In this document: one piece after another, positions 48,792 through 57,989 of the stretch
Layout of the letters: each line of letters opens with the position of its first letter
How positions within the stretch are numbered: the stretch's first letter is position 1
Assembly: GCA_002342065.1 (NCBI GenBank)
Contig: DDPF01000012.1
Span: forward strand, 124,001-188,000
DNA length: 64,000 nucleotides
Direction of reading: 5' to 3'
DNA from: Bacteroidetes bacterium UBA2475
Lineage (GTDB): Bacteria > Bacteroidota > Bacteroidia > B-17B0 > Aurantibacillaceae
Notes under the pieces: model-generated
What the model saw: only the letters and a program-made list of their open reading frames with translations
Database searches by the model: none
What the model was told of the DNA's origin: nothing
Translations under genes and position numbers: made by a program

Positions 48792-51233
48792 TTAAGCCCT
48801 GGCTGTTTTAGTGAAAGCCTTTTTGATGTATAAATAATCAATATAATACAATACTTTTACCGAGATCATATTGTTTTGCGCGGTATTAAATGAGCCTCTA
48901 AAATTATCGTAATAATCGTTGTTGATAAGGTTTTCGCGCTTTAATACTGAGTTCTTCCACACAATATTCAATTCGCTGCCGGGTGCAAACTGCCAGAAAT
49001 AAACCATATCAATATTAAAGGCGTTGAAGTTTACGTTGTGATCGTTTTGATAAGCATATGAATTAAGATAACCATCGTTACCCAACTGGTAATACTCACT
49101 ATACTTTGCTTTTGACCAGTAATGTCTTAAACGAAATGATAAAGACATTTTATTGGAGAATTTATACACGCTCGTAAAAGTGTTACTAACGGTTTGCATA
49201 TTACGACGACCAAAAGTTATTGTATCGCTATAGGTATCATAATTTACAAAACCTATATCATCCGTTCTTAAATTATTCGCAGCTTCGTAAACAAAAGAAA
49301 GTTGATTACTTGCCCTGTAACGTGGTGTTACGGACACATTTAAATAATTCCTGTTATTCTCATTAAATACGCGATAGTTTGTAGATATATCCAAAGCAAA
49401 AGGTTTACGATAATCGCTCGAAATAAAGCCACCCATATTGTAATTTATGGGGAAAGTATAAAACCTTCCAAAGATACGCGGCTCGTAATAATCGTATGTT
49501 ATTACAGGCTCGAGGCCATAATTTAAACCGCAGGTAAAGAATTGTTTTGTAAAAGTAGTTACGTGATTTCCATAGATCCCAAAATTCCAAAAAGCGTCAG
49601 GCACGTACATACGCTGGTAGGTAATATAAATGTTATTAAAGCTATTATTCACCTTCCAAAAAGGCTTATAAATATTGTAGGTAAGTTCCAAACCTGTTTC
49701 CATATTATTTGTAAGTAATAAAATACCAAGATCATTGGGATCGTATTTATCTGTATTAATAGAATTATAAAGGTTCCATTTAAAATTACCACCGCTTTTT
49801 CCAAAATCCAGTTTAGCACTATAACCCGTATGAGGCTTAGCGCTATCCGGAAATAAAAGATTACTCGTCACTGCACTTCCTCCTATTGTATAAATATTTG
49901 ATCTATCGTTAAATCTGAAACCGGCACCTGTAACATTGGCGTCATAAAAATGTCCTTCACGAGTAACATTTGTATTTATAAAATTTACGAAGGAATTATT
50001 TTTTAAAGCCTGGTCTAATACAACAATATTGTAATTAGTAAGTGGTGAGGTTAATATCGTACGCGTATTTTCTAATGTATCGTGTGCTGTAGCATAAGTG
50101 CTATTTGCCAGCGAATTAAAAATACCAATCCCTAGTTTATTACTGGTGCGGCCAGATAATTTTGTAGCATTTAATAGTTGTGTTTGCGAAGGGTTTTTAA
50201 TTATTTTTTCACCATCTTTTAATTCTGAATACACTGCCCCGTAATTTATTGGCGTACCGCCAACGCGTCGTGAGTAAAATAAACCACCTTTATTAAATAA
50301 TTCTGTACCCTCAGTAAAAAAAGGCCGCCGCTCCTGGAACTGCACTTCAAAAGGCGAGAGATTTAACACCTGGTTATCGGATTGTACCTGACTAAAATCC
50401 GGTACTAATGTCATATCCAAAGTAAAGGCATCAGACAAACCATACTTCAGATCCATTCCACCGCTTAAATTATAGGTAAGATCTTTTACTGCAACGTCAT
50501 TATAAGGATAATGATTGATGATACTCGCTATATAAGGCGAGAAAGATAAACGCACCGGTGGTTTAATATTTTTTAAACCTGTGAGGTCGCCAAATTGTCT
50601 TACCAAAGCACTTATCTTAGGATCAACGGGATTCCAAAAAGAATTTTCACGTAATCGGCGCACTTTACGAATAATATTTAAACCCCAGGTTTGAATTTCT
50701 TTTTCTGCAAAACGCAAAGCAGAATATGGAATACGCATTTCAACCACCCAGCCATGATCGTTGATCTTCACCGAACTCATCCAAACAGAATTCCAGTCAA
50801 AATCCTGGCTGTCGGTGCTGTAACGCGCATCTATTTGTGTTCCGGCAGAGGTTACAAAAAAACCATAGGCATTGATATCATCATTATATGTATCAAAAAA
50901 AACACCAAATAATTCCGCGTTAGCCTCATTATCACGTGTACTAAGTTCTCTTAAAATACTATCGGGTGATGTATCATATAATGTAGCGCCAACATAGATA
51001 GCTACATCATCATACAAGATCTTTACTTCAGTTTTTTGTTCCGTAGGAAGGCCGGGATGGAGATCGCGCTGGATAAAACCATCGGCAATTTCAGCTTTGG
51101 TCCAACAGGTATCGTCTAACACACCATCAATTTTTGGATTTGCAGTTGTGCGCATAGCGTTTACAGATTTTTGCTGAGCAAAAGCACAGGAAAATGAAAC
51201 AAAAATTAAAAGTATAAAAAAGGCCTTTTTCAT
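48792..51233 (-). CDS. DUF5916 outer-membrane protein with CBM9-like N-terminus, 813 aa
   Basis: After a signal peptide, residues ~28-220 are a carbohydrate-binding family 9-like/DOMON-like domain (PKIDGVLDDTCWTKAEIADGFIQRDLHPGLPTEQTEV-type pattern; GWVVEMRIPYSALRF). The remainder is the DUF5916 barrel with FEVQFQERRPFFTEGTELFNKGGLFYSRRVG and many aromatic strands. Such proteins are Bacteroidota-specific outer-membrane proteins, probably carbohydrate or polysaccharide related. Substrate unknown. Monocistronic; a 208-bp divergent gap to the RND gene shows no feature I can support. Confidence 0.92.
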   Translation of the reverse strand: MKKAFFILLIFVSFSCAFAQQKSVNAMRTTANPKIDGVLDDTCWTKAEIADGFIQRDLHPGLPTEQKTEVKILYDDVAIYVGATLYDTSPDSILRELSTRDNEANAELFGVFFDTYNDDINAYGFFVTSAGTQIDARYSTDSQDFDWNSVWMSSVKINDHGWVVEMRIPYSALRFAEKEIQTWGLNIIRKVRRLRENSFWNPVDPKISALVRQFGDLTGLKNIKPPVRLSFSPYIASIINHYPYNDVAVKDLTYNLSGGMDLKYGLSDAFTLDMTLVPDFSQVQSDNQVLNLSPFEVQFQERRPFFTEGTELFNKGGLFYSRRVGGTPINYGAVYSELKDGEKIIKNPSQTQLLNATKLSGRTSNKLGIGIFNSLANSTYATAHDTLENTRTILTSPLTNYNIVVLDQALKNNSFVNFINTNVTREGHFYDANVTGAGFRFNDRSNIYTIGGSAVTSNLLFPDSAKPHTGYSAKLDFGKSGGNFKWNLYNSINTDKYDPNDLGILLLTNNMETGLELTYNIYKPFWKVNNSFNNIYITYQRMYVPDAFWNFGIYGNHVTTFTKQFFTCGLNYGLEPVITYDYYEPRIFGRFYTFPINYNMGGFISSDYRKPFALDISTNYRVFNENNRNYLNVSVTPRYRASNQLSFVYEAANNLRTDDIGFVNYDTYSDTITFGRRNMQTVSNTFTSVYKFSNKMSLSFRLRHYWSKAKYSEYYQLGNDGYLNSYAYQNDHNVNFNAFNIDMVYFWQFAPGSELNIVWKNSVLKRENLINNDYYDNFRGSFNTAQNNMISVKVLYYIDYLYIKKAFTKTARA

Positions 51234-51441
51234 ATTACCTGCACTAAATTAAGTATTACATAGAGGCAATTTATCCCCCTTTTGAGGTGAAAATCCTGTT
51301 TGGCTAATCGATAATAAATATTTTATATAAATTAACAGTATCTAGAGGCAAAAACAGTGAGAATTAATAAGGAATTTCCTGAAAAAAATTCCAATATTAA
51401 TGTATCTTAGCCCTCTAAACTTATTGAATAGAAAGTAATTT

Positions 51442-53793
51442 ATGTGGAAATATTTCTCTGGGATCTTATTAAGAAATAAATTAGCGTTTACAATAAGTGT
51501 TGTACTCTTAACCGCCTTTATGGGTTATGAAGCATCAAAAATGGAACTTTCCTATGAGTTCGCCAAAATTTTACCAGATAGCGATAGCACTTTTATAGAA
51601 TACCAAACCTTTAAAAAACGATTTGGCGAAGATGGCAATGTAATGGTAATGGGTTTTGCAGATAAGAACCTGTTTCAATTAGAAAAATTTAAAGACTGGA
51701 CAAAATTAAACGATGATCTTAAGAATATACAAGGCGTTAAGGCCATAATGTCGTTACCAACCTGTTTTAGGCTTGTAAAAGATGATAGTTTAGAAAAATT
51801 CAATTTCGTTCCCCTCATTCAAAACCCAATTACAACACAGCAGGAAGTTGACAGCTTTAAGAATGAAATTTTAAATATGCCTTTTTACGAAGGTATTATT
51901 TACAATAAAGAAACCGGCGCTAATTTAGTTGCAATTACATTCACCAAAAAAGATCTTGATTCGAAACGCCGTTTAGATATGGTGAAGGAGATAAAAGCAT
52001 TAGGCGACGCTTATTCCAAAAAATACAATGTAGATGTGCATTACTCGGGCATGCCATATATCCGTTCGCAGCTAATGACAAAGGTAAGGGCGGAGATGAC
52101 ATTATTCTTAATTCTTGCTGTAATTGTTACAGCTATTATTTTGTGGTTGTTCTTCAGATCTTTTTCTACAGTTATCTTTTCATTGATAGTTGTAATAATG
52201 GGCGTAGTTTGGTCTATTGGTATCATGTATATGTTTGGTTACAAAATCACAGTACTTTCAGGTTTAATTGCACCGCTGATAATGGTAATTGGTTTGCCCA
52301 ATTGTATCTTCCTCATTAATAAATACCAAAGCGAATTTTTAGCACATGGTAATAAAATAAAAGCGCTAGCAAGAAGTATTGAAACGATTGGTGTTACTTT
52401 ATTTTTAGCCAACATTACAACGGCCATTGGTTTTGGTGTATTGTATTTTACAAAAAGTTCTATGCTTGTTGAATTTGGTGTTGTTGCAGCTATAAGCGTT
52501 ATGGCAACTTATGTAATTACTTTAATTCTTATACCGGTTATTTTAAATTATTTGCCTACCCCAAAACCAAAACATACCAAACACCAGGAAGGCAAACGCA
52601 TTAATAAAATATTAGATATCATTGATCTTTTGGTACAAAAACGTCGCCCTGCTATTTATATTATTACTACCATTATTACTCTTGTTTCTCTTTGGGGAAT
52701 GATGTCGATAAATATGAATGGTTACGTTGTAGACGATCTGCCGGAAAAAGATCCTGTTTATACTGACCTTACTTTTTTTGAAACAAATTTTAAAGGCGTA
52801 TTACCATTTGAGATAAGTATTGATGCAAAACACCCAAATGGTTTAGTTGAAAATAATGCAAGAGCCATTTACAAAATAAAGCGTTTGCAAAAAATGCTGG
52901 CAGAGTATCCGATCTTTTCAAAACCATTATCAGTTGTTGAAGGCCTGAAGTTTTCTTACCAGGCTTATAACGATGGCGATCCTAAATTTTATTCGTTACC
53001 AAGTATTGGTGACCTTAAAACACTTACAGCATACTCGGGTTCATTAAAAGGACAGGGCAACCGCCTTCAAACCTTTATGGATACGAGCAAACAGGTTACA
53101 AGGGTGAGTTACCAGGTGGCAGATGTAGGTTCTAAAAAAATGAAGGAATTGATGAAGGAGTTGCGTCCCAAGATCGATTCAATATTTGACCCTAAAGAAT
53201 ATAAAGTAAGTACCACCGGGCACAGTTTGGTATTTTTAAAGAACAACGATTATTTACTTTCTAATTTATTAGAGAGTTTATTAATTGAAATTATTTTAAT
53301 TGCTATTGTAGGTATTGCTCTTTTCCGTTCGGTTAGAATTATTGTACTATCAAAAATTCCATGCTTAATTCCTTTAGTTATTACAGCAGGTATTATGGGC
53401 TTTTTAGATATACGTTTTAAACCATCAACCATTTTAATTTTTAGTATAGCCTTTGGTATTTCTTCCGACGGCACTATTTATTTTTTAACCAAGTACAGGC
53501 AGGAATTGAAAAAATTCAAAGGCGCTGCAGAAGCTATTTCTGCCGCCATACACGATACAGGATTAAGTATGGTTTATACTTCTATTATTTTATTTTGCGG
53601 CTTCGCGATCTTTGCTGCTTCAAGTTTTGGCGGTACTGTTGCTTTAGGTGTTTTAGTATCGTTAACTTTATTGATGAGCATGTTCACCAATTTAATTTTG
53701 TTACCAGCCATTTTACTCTCCATCCACACCAAAAAAACCAAAAAGGAGATTACAGAAGTCCCCCTTATTGATATTGATGAGAATATTGAATAA
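51442..53793 (+). CDS. MMPL/RND family transporter, 783 aa
   Basis: Twelve membrane segments in two halves, each a single segment, a periplasmic loop and five segments, as in the hydrophobe/amphiphile MMPL group. A motif such as GLPNCIFLINKYQSEF (first half) and GISSDGTIYFLTKYRQEL (second half) marks the conserved pores. It starts with a short N-terminal segment and has a long C-terminal membrane block. Such proteins export lipids or hydrophobic compounds in the inner membrane. Substrate unknown. Monocistronic, with a cupredoxin-like gene following under its own promoter. Confidence 0.92.
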   Translation: MWKYFSGILLRNKLAFTISVVLLTAFMGYEASKMELSYEFAKILPDSDSTFIEYQTFKKRFGEDGNVMVMGFADKNLFQLEKFKDWTKLNDDLKNIQGVKAIMSLPTCFRLVKDDSLEKFNFVPLIQNPITTQQEVDSFKNEILNMPFYEGIIYNKETGANLVAITFTKKDLDSKRRLDMVKEIKALGDAYSKKYNVDVHYSGMPYIRSQLMTKVRAEMTLFLILAVIVTAIILWLFFRSFSTVIFSLIVVIMGVVWSIGIMYMFGYKITVLSGLIAPLIMVIGLPNCIFLINKYQSEFLAHGNKIKALARSIETIGVTLFLANITTAIGFGVLYFTKSSMLVEFGVVAAISVMATYVITLILIPVILNYLPTPKPKHTKHQEGKRINKILDIIDLLVQKRRPAIYIITTIITLVSLWGMMSINMNGYVVDDLPEKDPVYTDLTFFETNFKGVLPFEISIDAKHPNGLVENNARAIYKIKRLQKMLAEYPIFSKPLSVVEGLKFSYQAYNDGDPKFYSLPSIGDLKTLTAYSGSLKGQGNRLQTFMDTSKQVTRVSYQVADVGSKKMKELMKELRPKIDSIFDPKEYKVSTTGHSLVFLKNNDYLLSNLLESLLIEIILIAIVGIALFRSVRIIVLSKIPCLIPLVITAGIMGFLDIRFKPSTILIFSIAFGISSDGTIYFLTKYRQELKKFKGAAEAISAAIHDTGLSMVYTSIILFCGFAIFAASSFGGTVALGVLVSLTLLMSMFTNLILLPAILLSIHTKKTKKEITEVPLIDIDENIE

Positions 53794-53802
53794 CATTAAG
53801 GG

Positions 53803-53834
53803 TTTGTTAGATATATATATTTAATATATATTTG
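53803..53834 (+). promoter_or_regulatory. Promoter of the cupredoxin-like T9SS gene
   Basis: TTTG (53803-53806), 20 nt, TATATTTG (53827-53834) is an exact match to the Bacteroidota TTTG-N20-TAnnTTTG form, 24 nt before the ATG. Confidence 0.7.
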
Positions 53835-53858
53835 TTTTAAATCCATAAAATTATAAAA

Positions 53859-54488
53859 ATGAAAAAAATCTACTTATTACTTTTATTAGTATTTGTTATC
53901 TCAGGCGCAAACGCAACATTATACATTATTGTACCGTCTGTAGGCGGTGCGGCTTATACACCAAGCTTTGTTAGCGTTGTCGTAGGAGACGTTGTTCAAT
54001 TCGGCAATTCAACTACTTACCCATGCGCACAAGTGAGCCAGGCAACCTGGTTGGCAAACGGAACTACAACTTTAGCCGGAGGTTTTGGTGTTCAAACTTC
54101 ATCATACCAGTTTACAGTTACTGCTACCACAGGAACAGTTTACTTTGTTTGTACAACAAAAGTAGCCAGTAACGGCACAAAAGGCATCGTACAATTAGCT
54201 TCGCCAGCGGGCTTAACTACTAATTACTCTATCCTACAAAATATCAGTTTATTTCCTAATCCAGCAACAGATAAAGTTAATATCACTGTGCCATCCGAAC
54301 TTGAAAATGTTACTCTTAAATTATTTGCTTTAAATGGCCAGGAACTTGATGTTGTTGCAGAAAAAGACCTTTCAAACTCAACAAATTCTTTTTCTTTAAA
54401 TTTCTCGCCTATGATAACCGGTGTTTATTTTCTGGAAGTTGTTTCAGGTTCTGAAAGAATTTATAAAAAAATTGTTATTTCAAAGTAA
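53859..54488 (+). CDS. Cupredoxin-like protein with T9SS sorting domain, 209 aa
   Basis: A signal peptide (ending SGANATL) is followed by a plastocyanin-like fold (ITPSFVSVVVGD-type start, VVGDVVQFGNSTTYPC, YQFTVTATTGTVYFVCTTKVASNGTKGIVQL). The last ~75 residues are a type A sorting domain (ISLFPNPATDKVNITVP...YKKIVISK). Copper ligands expected of the fold (H...C-x4-H-x4-M) are mostly absent: the first His is replaced by Cys in TYPCAQ, and after C (YFVC) the H and M positions are other residues. So it is probably not a copper protein, or one with a changed site. Own promoter and terminator. Confidence 0.85.
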   Translation: MKKIYLLLLLVFVISGANATLYIIVPSVGGAAYTPSFVSVVVGDVVQFGNSTTYPCAQVSQATWLANGTTTLAGGFGVQTSSYQFTVTATTGTVYFVCTTKVASNGTKGIVQLASPAGLTTNYSILQNISLFPNPATDKVNITVPSELENVTLKLFALNGQELDVVAEKDLSNSTNSFSLNFSPMITGVYFLEVVSGSERIYKKIVISK

Positions 54489-54510
54489 TTAAAAACAATT
54501 CAACTTATTT

Positions 54511-54539
54511 AAGGCTATACCCTCTTTTGGTATAGCCTT
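54511..54539 (+). terminator. Terminator after the cupredoxin-like gene
   Basis: AAGGCTATACC (54511-54521), loop CTCTTTT, GGTATAGCCTT (54529-54539), then TTTTTT. Confidence 0.85.
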
Positions 54540-54572
54540 TTTTATTACATTTATTTAAATACGAAAACAAAA

Positions 54573-54911
54573 ATGAAAATACCTTTTACAACTATTGATT
54601 GGGCAGCTATTGAAAAAGTTGAACACAAGGGCGAAACCGGCACTTCCTATTGGCAAACATTACAGTTTGGCGGTTTACGTATTCGCATAGTTGAATATAC
54701 AGAAGGTTATCTTGCCGACCATTGGTGCGAAAAAGGACATGTGGTGCATTGCCTGGAAGGAGAATTTATTACCGAACTAAAAACGGGAGAAAAATTATCA
54801 CTCTCTAAAGGAAAAAGTTATGTGGTGTCTGACGAATTAAGTTCTCATCGTTCTTTCTCAAAAAATGGCGTAAAATTATTGATCGTTGATGGTGATTTTT
54901 TGAAAGCTTAA
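54573..54911 (+). CDS. DHCW-type cupin protein, 112 aa
   Basis: A single cupin domain: IRIVEYTEGYLADHWCEKGHVVHCLEGEFITELKTGEKLSLSKGKSYVVSDELSSHRSF. The conserved ADHWCxKGH block gives possible metal ligands (His, Cys, His), and the later SSHRS adds another His. The family is sometimes annotated as DHCW-motif cupin; reaction unknown. The last 36 nt overlap, on the opposite strand, the 3' end of the DUF2306 gene. Confidence 0.85.
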   Translation: MKIPFTTIDWAAIEKVEHKGETGTSYWQTLQFGGLRIRIVEYTEGYLADHWCEKGHVVHCLEGEFITELKTGEKLSLSKGKSYVVSDELSSHRSFSKNGVKLLIVDGDFLKA

Positions 54912-55583
54912 GCTATCATTTTCAGTTTTGAACTTCCCCGCCTTCTTCTCATGTTTCTTTACTTCAAAAATAATAAGAGGAACGATAAAAGCTGCGGGTC
55001 CTAACCATAAAACAATTGGTGGTGCAGGAATAATTGCAGAATTGTTAACTACAAAAGCTGTAATAGCGCCAATATAACTTCCCATCATTCCTCCAATATG
55101 TGCAAGCAGCCAGTAATTACGATACACAAGTTTCTTTCTGAAACGCTTTATAGTAATATAATTTCCCCGAACCCCAGTAATACCAAATACCAAACTAATA
55201 ATAGCAAAGGCTGAATTTCCTTTAAAAAATAAAACTATACCAACTACTATAAAGGCAATGTGCATGAGCCCAAAAAATATTTCAATAGCCCAATCAAATT
55301 TTGTTGGCTGCTGATCTAAATGCAGTTTTTTTAATTTTAAAGAACGGTAAGCCGTTAAGCAGGAATAATAAGTAAAAAAAGCCACGCAAAATAAAAAAGG
55401 GTTAATGTGGACTATCGACATATAAATGGCACTTACAAATATCACCGTCATTGCCCAAAAATAGATCTTGCCTATTGGCTTATGGATCTTTACTTTGTTA
55501 CGAAAAATAATAGCAAAAAGTCCGCTTAATAATGCCATCGAACCGGCAATAATGTGAATGATCAGAATAATTTTAAATGTCAT
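54876..55583 (-). CDS. DUF2306 membrane protein, 235 aa
   Basis: Six hydrophobic segments (ILIIHIIAGSMALLSGLFAIIF, IYFWAMTVIFVSAIYMSI, FLFCVAFFTYYSCLTAYRSLKL, AIEIFFGLMHIAFIVVGIVLFF, FAIISLVFGITGV, LLAHIGGMMGSYIGAITAFVVNN) with the G-x-x-A-x-x-S-G-x-x-A and conserved His pattern (VKIHKP, LLAHIGGM) of DUF2306. The ATG at 55583 is preferred over one further upstream. Its C-terminal tail (GKFKTENDSLSFQKI) runs over the end of the convergent cupin gene by 36 nt. Function unknown. Confidence 0.85.
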   Translation of the reverse strand: MTFKIILIIHIIAGSMALLSGLFAIIFRNKVKIHKPIGKIYFWAMTVIFVSAIYMSIVHINPFLFCVAFFTYYSCLTAYRSLKLKKLHLDQQPTKFDWAIEIFFGLMHIAFIVVGIVLFFKGNSAFAIISLVFGITGVRGNYITIKRFRKKLVYRNYWLLAHIGGMMGSYIGAITAFVVNNSAIIPAPPIVLWLGPAAFIVPLIIFEVKKHEKKAGKFKTENDSLSFQKITINDQ

Positions 55584-55726
55584 GGTGTTTTCTTTTTTTA
55601 CAAATGTAGTTTCAGTTAACACCTACTGCCAAATTAAAGGGTTGAAATGCAATACTTTGGGACAATGGTAAACGTTTGGGACGAATAACAAAGCAAATGA
55701 AGAGCTTCAGGGGCAAAAAGGGGTAA

Positions 55727-56662
55727 TTATTTTAAGATTTTAAGTTTTTCGAGGATAGAATTCCCGTAATTTCTGGATACTGGTACAAAATAATTATCCT
55801 TATTAAAGTACAATTTATAGCCCGCGGCATTACCTTCTACTTTTTTCACGTTTTTAAGATTAACAATAAAAGTGCGATGGCAACGCAGTATGAGTTCGAA
55901 ATTTACCTGGGATTCTATTCTTTTAAGGCTGCTACGGATAAGTTGCTTTTTTATCTTTTCTTCTTCAATAAAAACAATATTTGAATAATTATCCGCAGCC
56001 TCAATATACAAAAGTTGTTCGGGAAGAAGTTCTACTTTATCCTTTTCATTTTCAGCAATAAATATAATTTTCGAAACAACTTTTATTTCATCGGCAATAT
56101 TATCCGGCATATTTGGTAGTGGCTCTTCTTCCGGGATATGATCATCTATCCTATTTTTTATTTCTTCAGGATGTAAATGTTCATTAACAACCGTTGCTTT
56201 TTCCAAATTAATTTTTAAAAGTTTATTGTGCTTTCTTAAAACATGTAATGTTACCGGAAAAATGCCGATCAATACTACAGACATAAAAGCAAATAAAAAA
56301 CCATTCCAGGTAAATGGCATTATGTACAAAAATCTTCCATAGAACATATTACCTGCTGCAATGCATACTAGTATAATAAGTATTACAACTATTTCTTTGC
56401 CAATTGTCCAGTTATCTTCTACAGGTTTTTTCTGAATAAAGTGTGCGATAATAGTGCTCACAAAAATTGGTATTACAAAAGATACAACACCAAAGCCAAT
56501 TAATTTTAATTCTTTGTTATCTGTTTGCCATCTTGCAATATCAAAAGGTTCAAATACAATTAAAAATAAAGCAACAAAACAGCCAACAAAAAAATTATTT
56601 CTTACCGACCGACTATCCTGATCAGACCGGGGAAAAGGTTTATTTAAAAAGGAAAGGAGCAT
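55727..56662 (-). CDS. Membrane-bound LytTR transcriptional regulator, 311 aa
   Basis: Four membrane segments occupy the first ~150 residues (FFVGCFVALFLIVFEPF, LIGFGVVSFVIPIFVSTIIAHF, IVVILIILVCIAAGNMFYG, LFAFMSVVLIGIFPVTLHVL). A cytosolic helix and a C-terminal LytTR DNA-binding domain follow (LLYIEAADNYSNIVFIEEEKIKKQLIRSSLKRIESQV...LRCHRTFIVNLKNV). No receiver domain is present, so sensing likely occurs in the membrane. The start lies directly at the stop of the lipoprotein gene; the two are cotranscribed. Confidence 0.92.
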   Translation of the reverse strand: MLLSFLNKPFPRSDQDSRSVRNNFFVGCFVALFLIVFEPFDIARWQTDNKELKLIGFGVVSFVIPIFVSTIIAHFIQKKPVEDNWTIGKEIVVILIILVCIAAGNMFYGRFLYIMPFTWNGFLFAFMSVVLIGIFPVTLHVLRKHNKLLKINLEKATVVNEHLHPEEIKNRIDDHIPEEEPLPNMPDNIADEIKVVSKIIFIAENEKDKVELLPEQLLYIEAADNYSNIVFIEEEKIKKQLIRSSLKRIESQVNFELILRCHRTFIVNLKNVKKVEGNAAGYKLYFNKDNYFVPVSRNYGNSILEKLKILK

Positions 56663-57262
56663 TTAATGTTGAGCGAAAATATAGAAATTTGTATAAGAGG
56701 TTTTATCCCCATTTGCATGAATGTATGTTTTAATTAAAGATTCCATTTTTAAATCTTTATTTCTTAATTGAATAAGCTTGTAACTAAAAATTGTACGTTG
56801 CTCATTAAAAACATGCCCAGTTGTACCACCTTTTGTAACTGATTCAATTGTAAATGTTACTTCTTCTTTATTTTTAGTTTCACCCGAGCCGTATTCAAAA
56901 TTCCACTGGCCATTTGCTTCCAATACATCGCCTGCAAAATTTTCTCTAAAACTAAAAGTACCATCTTTTTTAATAGTTAGTACCAGACTATACGAGCCTG
57001 TATATATTATTGCAGGACCGCTTGCCTCCGTTTGGTTCAATTCAACTTTTGAACCATCAAATGCTAAATTTTGATTAAAAGGGGGCTCGGTACTAGATAA
57101 AAAAGTAATGGAAGCTTTCCCTGATTTCATTGGCCACTCTCCTGTTAGTCTGGCTTTACGTGTTCTGAAAGAGATCCTTGGATCCTCCTCACCTTTTTTA
57201 CAATTTGATAAAAAAAACGCACTTGTAAAAACAAGAAGGAGAAGGCTTAAGCGGATCTTCAT
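56663..57262 (-). CDS. Lipocalin-like lipoprotein, 199 aa
   Basis: Lipoprotein signal FFLSNCKKG (C21). The mature part is beta-rich, with TGEWPMKSGKASITFLS, YSLVLTIKKDGTFSFRENF, GQWNFEYGSGETKNKEEVTFTIESV and a C-terminal YIFAQH, reminiscent of lipocalin-like Bacteroidota proteins. No named family is certain. The stop abuts the LytTR regulator start, so both form a two-gene unit and the lipoprotein could be involved in sensing. Confidence 0.7.
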   Translation of the reverse strand: MKIRLSLLLLVFTSAFFLSNCKKGEEDPRISFRTRKARLTGEWPMKSGKASITFLSSTEPPFNQNLAFDGSKVELNQTEASGPAIIYTGSYSLVLTIKKDGTFSFRENFAGDVLEANGQWNFEYGSGETKNKEEVTFTIESVTKGGTTGHVFNEQRTIFSYKLIQLRNKDLKMESLIKTYIHANGDKTSYTNFYIFAQH

Positions 57263-57365
57263 TTAATGATTTTTAGTTTAATCGAAAGTAGTTAAACAAT
57301 TTGAAATACAGTTCTGAAATTATTTTTTAATACAACTATTTGACAATCAATATGTTATATAACTT

Positions 57366-57397
57366 TTTGCAAATTAATCCATTTTGCAATATATTTG
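57366..57397 (+). promoter_or_regulatory. Promoter of the cold-shock gene
   Basis: TTTG (57366-57369), 20 nt, TATATTTG (57390-57397) is an exact match to the Bacteroidota promoter. It implies a leader of ~240 nt before the ATG at 57643. The gene-free stretch 57263-57642 holds this promoter and the AT-rich leader; no gene is credible there. Confidence 0.7.
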
Positions 57398-57642
57398 TTT
57401 AAATCTTTAAAACGAATATTATTTAAATTCTTCAATACGCTCAACAATCCCTTCACCATTTGCAATTCGTTTAATTTTTTAAAATTTATAGGATTCTTAA
57501 AATTGCAAATACGTTTGGAAAACTTGTATGTTTTGAAAAATTTAAAATTAAATAAAGAAATAAGCAGGTTTGGGTCATACCCTTTTTCTCAAAACTGTTT
57601 AATTAAATAAAATAAAAAGGGAAAAAATAAAAAATAAAAAAA

Positions 57643-57834
57643 ATGGAAAAAGGAACAGTAAAGTTTTTCAACCAAACAAAAGGATTCGGATTCATTAAAG
57701 TTGAAGGATCTGGAAAAGAAGTATTCGTGCACGTATCTGGCATTAAAGAAGAAATTCGCGAGAACGACGAAGTTGTGTTTGAAATCCAAGATGGTAAAAA
57801 AGGATTGAACGCTGTTAACGTTAAGTTAGCATAA
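57643..57834 (+). CDS. Cold-shock domain protein (CspA family), 63 aa
   Basis: A single cold-shock domain: RNP1 KGFGFIKV and RNP2 VFVHVSG within MEKGTVKFFNQTKGFGFIKVEG. It binds single-stranded RNA/DNA and acts as an RNA chaperone. Size and composition are normal. The long AT-rich 5' leader and strong terminator are typical of cold-shock mRNAs, where the leader controls stability and translation. Confidence 0.95.
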   Translation: MEKGTVKFFNQTKGFGFIKVEGSGKEVFVHVSGIKEEIRENDEVVFEIQDGKKGLNAVNVKLA

Positions 57835-57910
57835 TTCTTTTTTAGTTAATTAAATAATTGCGATTACAACATTTATAAATATATAATATCATTTCACAAT
57901 TTTAATTAAC

Positions 57911-57942
57911 AAAAAACCCTCTCATTGCTGAGAGGGTTTTTT
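57911..57942 (+). terminator. Terminator of the cold-shock gene
   Basis: AAAAAACCCTCTCA (57911-57924), loop TTGC, TGAGAGGGTTTTTT (57929-57942). The arms are perfect. It may also serve the convergent frr gene. Confidence 0.88.
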
Positions 57943-57989
57943 TGTGTTTGTATTTTTCATTCCCCCTTTTTAAAAGGGGATGAGAGGGA

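Noticed and set aside
57395..57610. 71-aa ORF in the leader of the cold-shock gene
   Set aside because: It is composed of AT-rich Phe/Leu/Asn codons and coincides with the untranslated leader after a clear promoter.
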